Assembly (NCBI GenBank): GCA_963576565.1
Contig: OY755044.1
Location: forward strand, 44,272,735-44,336,734
Direction of reading: 5' to 3'
From: Aspidapion aeneum
Taxonomy: Eukaryota > Arthropoda > Insecta > Coleoptera > Brentidae
DNA length: 64,000 bases
The notes beneath the pieces were generated by a model, which was not told the DNA's origin, ran no database searches, and was given only the letters and a program-made list of their open reading frames with translations. The position numbers and the translations under genes were made by a program. Of the stretch, positions 56,952-64,000 are shown in pieces; within the stretch, counting starts at the first letter, position 1, and each line of letters starts with the position of its first letter.

Positions 56952-57705
56952 CCAGTACTCTAAGTAGATTGTACGGTAGGATTCTTAGAGATCTAATAGA
57001 GAATGATTTTCGTGAACAAGAAGAAGAAGAGCAAAGTGGGTTTCGCGCAGGCAGATCTTGTAGTGATAATGTTTTTTGTCTTAAACAAGTAATTGAGAAA
57101 AGGAGCGCCAGAAATAAAGAGATGTTACCTTTGTGGACCTACAAAAAGCATATGATACCGTTCCAGTAGAAAAATTATGGACAGTTTTAGAGCAAACTAA
57201 TATCAATCATACATACATAAAAGCGATAAAAGAACTATACAAAGGGTCAAAATCTAAAATTAAAATTGGAAATCGACTTTCAAAAGAATTCCTGGTAACA
57301 AAAGGCTTAAGACAGGGATGTTGTATCTCTCCAACTCTTTTTAAAATATATATCGCAGTAGCTCTAAAAAAACTGGAAACGTAAACCATATACACACTAC
57401 AGTTTGCTGACGACCAAGTAATTGTAACTAATGATAAAGAAGACATGGAGTATAGGATGAGAAAGTTAACAGAAGAATACCAAAAGTGGGGATTAACAGT
57501 GAACGTGGACAAGACACAGTACTTATGTATTGGAAACGAATCCAGTGAGTTAGTACTAGAAAATGGACAAACAATATCTCCATGCAATGAGTATGTATAC
57601 TTGGGTGTCACATTTGATAAGACAGGAACAGACTGTAAAGAATTGGAAAAAAGAATAGTAAAAGCACAAAAAGTTATTGGATGTCTTAACAGTATGTAAA
57701 ATTTA
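56941..57705 (+). pseudogene. RTE reverse transcriptase core
   Basis: 56969-57169 gives RLYGRILRDLIE, EEQSGFRAGRSCSDNV. A shift near 57133 leads to DLQKAYDTVPVEKLW, KGLRQGCCISPTLF, a TAA at about 57382, then LQFADDQVIVTNDKEDM (FADD catalytic box), GLTVNVDKTQYL and YVYLGVTFDKTG. The core motifs are intact, but one stop and two frame changes remain. Confidence 0.85.
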
Positions 57706-57719
57706 ACATATATGAAACA

Positions 57720-58181
57720 ATGGTCAAAAGCACGCTGTTGTATGGAATAGAGACTTGTCGCGTAACAGAAAAATATAAAACAAAAATGGAAAGTGTCGAA
57801 ATGGATGCAATAAGAAGATCAATGAGAATATCTAGAATAGATCACATAAGAAATGAGATCATAAAAGAAAGAATGGGAATCGAGGGAAGCATAACGGATG
57901 ACGTCACTAAAAGGCAACTGATATGGTATGGTAAAAAATCAAAAATAGACAAGGTAACAAAAGTCCAAGAATCAATGGAAAGACAAATGTTACATGTAAA
58001 GATAACAGATAGAAAAACGAATGAATGGATAAGAAATAAAACAAAAGTAAGGGATGTCAGAGAAGTGGCAAAATTTGCCAGTTGTAATAACAGACAGAAA
58101 AACGATCGATGGAACAAATGTATTGTAAACTGGAGACCTTGGGAAAATAAAAGGAGTAGAGGAAGACCCCAAATGAGATGA
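57720..58181 (+). pseudogene. RTE C-terminal domain
   Basis: Reads LLYGIETCRVTEKYKTKM, AIRRSMRISRIDHIRN, KRQLIWYGKKSKIDKV, RQMLHVKITDRKTNEW and RSRGRPQMR, ending at a TGA where relatives have Trp (PQMRWADD). The tail continues in frame past the stop to about 58300. Minus ORFs at 57842-58358 are shadows. Confidence 0.8.
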
Positions 58182-58310
58182 GCGGGCGATTTGAAGAAGC
58201 ACGCGGGAACTAGATGGATAAACACGGCGACAGACAGCAAAGAGTGGAAGATATTGGGGGAGGCCTATGTCCAAAGATGGTTTGAAGAAGTCTAAATAGA
58301 TAGACAGGAT

Positions 58311-59115
58311 GAATAGACATAGATGTAGTAATGAGTTTGATAAAAAAAAGTGTGACAAGTCCTTATGTGAATTAAACCTACTTAAAAAATAAGAGTGAAT
58401 AATGAAACGGGGAGTCTGTTACATTGATTTGTTAAGTGGTATTTAAATAATTACTTAAGTACCATACATTTCTTTCGTGATGGTGCACTCTTGTTTGGCC
58501 CTTTAGGGTAACAATTAGCAAATTATGGTGTCCAGTCTTTAAATCGAGGTCCAGTTTTGGTAGTAAATTGCCCGATCTCGTAAATTGCGCGAGATTATCG
58601 GGACTGGTTCCACGCCTAGTGAATAAAAAAGTGCAGCTTGCGAGAGTCTGAACTTTTTTTGATAATTCTTGACCGATTTAATATTCTTCTTTTTGACATT
58701 TATGCTCGAGATTAAAAACTTGTCCAAGGGCACAACTTCTCTCTCAATTTTAAGGCAAATAATAATTTAAAAAAGTCGTCGTTGAATTTCTATATCTTAA
58801 TAAGTAAACCCTACAAAAGGTTTGTTTACTACTGGCACCTTAGATAATTAAAATAAATCGTACGGGCAACAATGTGTAAAACATTGGCTCAATAAAGACA
58901 AGAAAATAAATCTAAAAGTTGCAACAAGTTCCGCTAGGATGAAGATTTCGCCACAGATTACAAGAACTGTACTGTTCGAGATGCCTATTCTATAATTACT
59001 AAGACATCCGATACTTCTAAGAAATAGCATACATACGTGCTATACAGATCATCCAACTTTAGAGATACGGCACTCTAGTCAAGATTTATTTGGTCGTCTG
59101 TAAGAAAATATATTA
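58311..59115. other. No supported gene
   Basis: Short minus ORFs at 58539-58733 and 58848-59030 have no recognisable features. Confidence 0.45.
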
Positions 59116-59392
59116 GGGACCTATTGCAATAGTGCCAGGCACAAATTGTGCCGGGCACTATATTGACAGTTTCGCATTACAAACTGACAGTTGATCTTTC
59201 AGAATTGACATACCAAAGTAGAATTTATAAATCCTGTCGTTTATTTTCCATTAATAGTGGCGTCACTATTAAATCCGGCTCGTATAATACACAAAGGCCT
59301 AATTTTGAAAGGACACAGCTGTTCTTATAATGAGAAACTGTCAATATAGTGCCCGGCACAATTTGTGCCTGGCACTATTGCAATAGGTCCCT
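59116..59392. mobile_element. MITE with near-perfect 59-base termini
   Basis: The left end AGGGACCTATTGCAATAG.. is repeated as its reverse complement at the right end with essentially no mismatch for about 59 bases, and weaker symmetry continues inward. The TIR itself contains a small palindrome (GGCACAAATTGTGCC). Flanks show ATT on both sides, a possible 3-base duplication. It is 277 bases and the 60-codon ORF inside is not a gene. Confidence 0.85.
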
Positions 59393-59824
59393 ATTGGTAA
59401 GGTTTGTTATTTTTTTCAATTTAATCCAATTTTTTTGACACTTTTGACAGCTATTGTACTATATTTATAATGAAACGGGTGCCTAGTACTAAGGTCACTC
59501 ATCGTCAAGCATAAAGCTTGCCTTTACGGATGAGTGTCCTTACCTAGTACCCCCCCCCCTCTTATATATGTAGCAGACTTTCAAGGTTAGTAGTCTACGC
59601 AGATGTCAATAAGGTCATTATCAGTAAGGTCATTATCAGTAACCTTAACTCTTAAGGCTAGAAGCCAACCCACTGCAGCAGTCAGTAACTGACTAGGTCA
59701 AGGCTTAGGTCATTTTTTAGTTGATTAGACTCACACTTGCTTCCACAAATTTGGTATGGCAATCACGTGTCTTTAATTTTGGATGATTTATAGGATATGA
59801 TAAGATGGTATAGTGGAATCTTGA
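59393..59824. other. No supported gene; short tandem motif
   Basis: AAGGTCATTATCAGT occurs twice in tandem at about 59610-59640. Nothing else was recognised. Confidence 0.5.
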
Positions 59825-60115
59825 TTATTTTTGTGTGTGCTGGTTCCGTAAAACAGATATTACTTCAATATAAATTGGTATGTAAAAGCCTTTAGATCCA
59901 GGAAAAAGTTCATATACACCTAATAGTTCTGTTGGTTTAATTTTGTAACCTAGTGTTAAATCGGTTGCTGAATTGGTGGTGTTAAATAAAATTTTTGACC
60001 TTTTGTCTAATTTTGTAACATTTTCAAGGCGTTTCATTTTAAGGTTTGCCAAGTATGTTAAGTCTTTGGCAACTTCTTTTTTGTAGCTTTGTTCTATTTC
60101 CTCACAAAAACCCAT
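59825..60115 (-). CDS. Unassigned 96-codon ORF heading a decayed tandem array
   Basis: Starts MGFCEEIEQSYKKEVAKDL at 60115, continues LANLKMKRLENVTKLDKR and TDLTLGYKIKPTELLGVYEL, and ends RNQHTQK. The composition is coding-like: charged helices first, then a more beta-like part. The domain was not recognised. The same sequence recurs upstream on the minus strand (60165-60930) as decayed, stop-ridden units. It could be an exon of a host gene that duplicated or part of a mobile element. Confidence 0.4.
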   Translation of the reverse strand: MGFCEEIEQSYKKEVAKDLTYLANLKMKRLENVTKLDKRSKILFNTTNSATDLTLGYKIKPTELLGVYELFPGSKGFYIPIYIEVISVLRNQHTQK

Positions 60116-60930
60116 GATATTTATGTTCTGCGGTCAACTATGTTGTCATCTTATGAATGTCCTGTTTGTTTGATTTTATATAACCCATTATTAAATGAGT
60201 GGCTGAATTTAGTGAATTTTGAGATTAATTAAATCTACCACTTTTTTGTAAAATTATCGGATGCTCATTAATTTGTTTGATTTCGTATAACCCATTATTA
60301 AATCATGGCTGAATTTGGTGGATTTTGAAGTTAATTGAAACTACCAATTATTTGTAAAACTCTTTCGTTTAATTTTGTACATATTTTTAAGCAGTTACTT
60401 ACTAAGGTTTGTTTAGTATGTTAAGTCTTTATCAACTCCTCAATTGTAGTTCTATTCTATTACCTTGTAAAAACCACTGTCAACTTGTTGTCATCCTATT
60501 AATGTTTTGTTTGTTTGATTTCGTATAACCCATTGTTAAGTTAGCGGCTTAATTTGGTGGGTTTTGGGGTTAATTAAAACTATCAATTTCTTGTAAAATT
60601 CTCCGACGTGTCGTCTAATTTGTAGACATTTTAAAGAAGTTAGTGTTAAGGTTTTAAGTATTCGGAAACTTCTCTTTTTTATGTATTATAATCCAATAAA
60701 ATATGTTCTGTTGGTTTGATTTCGTATAGCCCGGTGGTAAATTAGTTGCTGAATTTGGTATATTTTGGGGTTAAATAAAACTAACAAGTTTTTGTAAAAC
60801 TCTCCGACGTTTTATCTAATTTGTAGACATTTTCAAGTAGTTAGTTTTTTGTTAAGGTTTGGCCAGTATTCTAAGTCGTCGGCAACTATTATAGTTTTGG
60901 ATTGTCATCTAATTGATGTTCTGTTACTAG
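59930..60930. repeat. Tandem array of decayed copies of the 59825 ORF segment
   Basis: The plus-strand anchor TTGATTTCGTATAACCC and variants occurs near 59935 (in the ORF), 60172, 60279, 60517 and 60717. Most full units are about 200-240 bases; the unit at 60172 is truncated. Blocks such as GTTAATTAAAACTA.CAA, TCTAATTTGTAGACATTTT and TAAGGTTT.....TATGTTAAGTC repeat in the same order. Confidence 0.75.
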
Positions 60931-62457
60931 ATTTAAGTTGTAATGTTTAGATCAAATGTGTAGTGTTTTTGAGTGTGGCGACTCTAGTATACAATTGCTT
61001 CAGCCTGCTATGGTGCTATCTTTATCATCCGACTTCACAGACGCTGTTGTGTAAGAGAAATGTTGTAAAGTTCCAGGAAGTGCGTAGAATAAACCGACAG
61101 TAGTTGACTCGGTACCGCTGATAGTATCTTAGAAACGCATTTAGAGTGCAGTCAGTGGCCATAATAACGCCCATTTAAACTGCGATTTATATAAAGTGAA
61201 GGCTTAGTTTTCTCTATGTTTTCCTTTCTTAGATCATTTAACTGTTAAAACAGAGACTGTGTGTCTGTTTTGTATCGTCTCGTATCTAGCCTGGTTTTCA
61301 CAATCAACTGCGTAAATACTCAAAGAAAACCAAATGTACGGAGCCAATTAGATACCTAAATAAGTTTTTTAAATTAAAATTTTAAAGGAAAATTTTAGGT
61401 TTTACAAAAGTTTTAGACCTTTCTATCTATCTTACATGTTTCGAAAGAAGGTCCAATTTCAGTTATTTTTGACGTAATTTTTTTCTTCATAATTTTTCCA
61501 GTGGCATTGAAAACTTTTTTGGATTAGTCTACTCCCGGCTCGAGAAATATTTTTTTTTCATACGTCTCCTCCCCCAAAAAAATTAATTTCTCTAATAAAA
61601 TTAAATAATAAAACCAATTTTAATATGTATGTTATACATAACTTTTAATTTTTTTGATAAACCCATCAACGTTTGTAACAAAAATTTTATTTAAAAATCA
61701 TAACACAATTTACCTTAGGAATGATGCTTTAAAACTGACAAGTACTATCATCTGTGAAATATTCTCGATTAGGTAAAATTTAAAACATCCTGGATAAAGT
61801 TTTAAGGGGGGAGTCCTAGATCTCCCTCAATACTGTTCTGTTTTTTTTTCGTCGTTTTACTAATCCACTAACTTTTTTTAAATAAATTATTCTATTATTC
61901 TGCTTTTTTTAATCACAAAATAATCAAAAGTATATTGAATATCAAGAAGAATCGTAATTATTTTTGATCAAGCCTTTTGTACACACCCTAAACTGAAAGA
62001 CATAAAACATAACTAAAAACTATTTTTAACTTAGCCTCATTTACCTTTTCGTTTAATTCGTTTTGTTATGTACCAAATGGTAAACAATGCCAAACAATTA
62101 CGTGAATTAACAGTTCAAATTGTATGTTTAACGGACTACCCACGATATACAAACTATATACTGAGCTTAAAAAATTAAGGCCAAAAAGACGGATTATTAT
62201 TAGCATCTCTCAATATCGTTTAGGTGGAATTTAAAACTTATACCCCTGGCTTATTAAAAAACAATATTTTTATCTAAAAATAATAAATTTAAACGCGTGG
62301 AATTTATTTATTTAACAATTAATATTTCGGCATCTAAAGCCTCAATACCTTTAGTACCATAAGAGTATTCCCTGAGTAATCCTAAAAATTCTTAACTGCT
62401 CGTAAAGTGAAGCGAGGTGAGCGCTAACCGAACCATGAGGTGAGGTTTGGTCTTTAT
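60931..62457. other. No supported gene
   Basis: AT-rich, no ORFs of note. Confidence 0.5.
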
Positions 62458-62700
62458 ACTTTTACACAGGCTACCTATGGAATTTGAGAGGTTATTGAAC
62501 CTGACTGACTGACTGTATCAGATTAAAAAATCTACGTCACCGGGTTGTCCTTAATCATTTGTTATATGGAAATCGATGACTTTTACACAGGCTGTCTACA
62601 GAATTTGACTAGTCATGTGAACTTAACTGGACGACTGTAGCTGCGTCATCGGGTTTCCATAAAACAAACGTAACGAAGGCAACCCGGTGACGTAGAGACC
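62458..62700. repeat. Tandem repeat, about 121-base period, two units
   Basis: CTTTTACACAGGCT..CTA..GAATTTGA starts both units (62458 and 62579), and CGTCA(C/T)CGGGTT follows in each at about +75. An inverted AACCCGGTGACGTAGA closes the region near 62684. Overlapping ORFs at 62609-62953 are not supported. Confidence 0.65.
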
Positions 62701-63102
62701 TGAATAAATGTACGAAGACCTTGCTATGACCCGACAATTGTTTCCGAAACATTCGGAAACATTGAGTAACATTTTTGAAACAGGCAACAGAAAAACAAAA
62801 CTGGCTCAATGTCCCTTTAGTGGAAACGTAACTAAACAGGCGACAAGAAGCTACAACTGGATTTTGTTTCGGAAAAGTAGAGGAATACTCAGCAAAAGTA
62901 TTTTTGAAAACAGGCAACAGAGGTATCTTAGTACTTCCAAAACTGGTTGACATGCAAACAGTGATCAGACCCCTCGTCAGACCCCCAAAATGAATCTTTT
63001 TGTAAAACTGGATAGAAGTCTTCTTCTTCCCTTCTTTATTTCTAATTCCAAATCTATGAAGTTTTGCGGTTAGGGCTTTTTATATTGTGGATATTTTTCC
63101 TA

Positions 63103-63841
63103 AACTGTGGTAACTCGATGATCGGATCGCCTCAGCAGTCCGTGAAAGTATACGGTAGTCCGAATTATACTTGTTTCAATAATCGTCACTCGTATTTCGG
63201 GTGAGCGCAAGGTTATAGGCCATGGTCGTGTCGAGTTCAATTGCTCCAATCAAAAGAAAATATAAAACTTTTGCCATAACAGAGAAGTCAGAGATTTTTG
63301 GTACCTACATTAAGAGTGATAGCGTTACTGGAAAAGCTTTAGCTCTGAGGTATGGAGTGGATACATCAACAATCCGCAATACTCAAAATTCAATTCTTTG
63401 GAAAACCATGTAGATATGTTTTTCTACTGGCGTGAGGCAAGGACTAGCTTTCCGCACTTATATAAGTGCGAAGAGTGGTACTACTCTGCACTTGTTTTAC
63501 TTTTACACTGAAAATGGGTGTGGAAAGTAAACTAGTGTGGAAATAGAAAATTTTAAAAAATTTGATTTGATTCAGACATTTTAGTGACTTTTTGAAGGAG
63601 CTACTGTAAATCGATAGTGCACATAATTGTACAAAGAAATATATAATAATAAACAAAATAAACCATTTAGTATATTATTGTTTTCATATTTTAAAAAATT
63701 CCAAAATAAGTTTCTTAGGATTATTCAGATGATCAAATTTGGAAGAGGGATCTTATAGGTTGTCAAAAGATGTAGATTCGGATTGCTCGATAATTTGGAT
63801 TAGCCCGGTTTTAATTGATCCAGATTATCGAATCAACACTG
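63103..63841. mobile_element. Pogo/Tigger-like non-autonomous element
   Basis: The left end (AACTGTGGTAACTCGATGATC) and right end (GATTATCGAATCAACACTG) are imperfect inverted repeats, flanked by TA at 63101-63102 and 63842-63843. It is 739 bases and retains only the helix-turn-helix ORF at 63222. Confidence 0.65.
63222..63413 (+). pseudogene. Pogo/Tigger CENP-B-type helix-turn-helix
   Basis: 63 codons: PIKRKYKTFAITEKSEIFGT, then GKALALRYGVDTSTIRN, the N-terminal DNA-binding fold of pogo/CENP-B proteins. It ends at a stop soon after the first helix-turn-helix, with no second DNA-binding motif and no DDE domain. It is homologous in kind to 26242-26403 but is a different family. Confidence 0.65.
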
Positions 63842-64000
63842 TATTATTCAATGGGAATAATGTATCATTTGTGCATGCCAAATTTTTCCAATGTTTCATT
63901 TAGCATGGTGATTCGAGCATTGTGTAAACAATAAATTTCTCAAAGTTGGCTGAGAAAGAAAAGATACCAGTCTGTTAAAAAATAATTTTTGTATTAAGAA

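Larger units (their letters stand above)
54931..58310 (+). mobile_element. Near-full-length RTE-type LINE
   Basis: A GC-richer 5' leader (54931-55297), an apurinic-type endonuclease, a reverse transcriptase and the shared 3' end (PQMR.AGDLKKHAGTRWI.., EAYVQRWFEEV) followed by a GATAGACAGGATGAATAGA tail, about 3.4 kb. The frame is broken in several places. The RT (DLQKAYDTVP, FADD) differs from the KAFDSIEH-type copies elsewhere in the window, so two RTE lineages with related tails are present. Confidence 0.85.

Overview
This is an AT-rich, gene-poor stretch of an animal nuclear genome, almost certainly an insect. It carries BEL/Pao LTR retrotransposons, RTE-clade LINEs sharing one 3' end, mariner, pogo/Tigger-like and hAT elements, THAP-domain exons with GT..AG introns, and many short inverted-repeat elements. 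The mix suits a large repeat-rich insect genome, a beetle for instance, but the species cannot be fixed from sequence alone. No bacterial-type genes, tRNA, rRNA or CRISPR array was seen, and no complete conserved host gene is evident. Nearly every recognisable coding stretch belongs to a mobile element.

Layout. 1-1844: minus-strand BEL/Pao copy (BEL-0) cut by the window edge, with an open Gag start and a 472-base LTR. 1845-18068: old, broken elements (a Jockey/CR1-like LINE piece, a DDE transposase relic, several inverted-repeat elements, a 161-base hAT MITE with an 8-base target duplication, a mariner transposase pseudogene), two exon-like unassigned pieces and long empty stretches. 18074-25059: complete BEL/Pao element (BEL-1, plus strand), target duplication ACAAC, frameshifted pol, and three identical 144-base leader repeats. 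25255-25729: a Ty3/gypsy RT relic and a lone THAP first exon. 26095-31147: hAT-type element (8-base duplication GGTATGCC) split by a pogo/Tigger-like element (26175-30598, TA target) that itself holds a broken two-exon THAP gene and smaller MITEs.

32262-45745 is the most informative region, a four-level nest that can be unwound base by base. An RTE LINE is split by BEL-2 (33093-45234, minus strand, target duplication GTAAC, nearly identical LTRs). BEL-2 is split within its RNase H coding region by a 5286-base element (35730-41015, target duplication GGGCAAAC). That element contains an intact, spliced 80-residue THAP-domain gene, a palindromic array of about 150-base subrepeats, and a TA-target MITE. 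Removing each insertion with one target copy restores the sequence below it. The 5.3-kb THAP element looks like a P-superfamily-type non-autonomous transposon and is the best candidate here for something undescribed.

46499-64000: another hAT MITE, a second RTE copy split by a second TA-target MITE, a third RTE piece abutting a near-full-length RTE LINE (endonuclease plus RT, 54931-58310), a MITE with near-perfect 59-base termini, a minus-strand ORF embedded in decayed tandem copies of part of itself, and a small pogo-like element that keeps only its DNA-binding helix-turn-helix.
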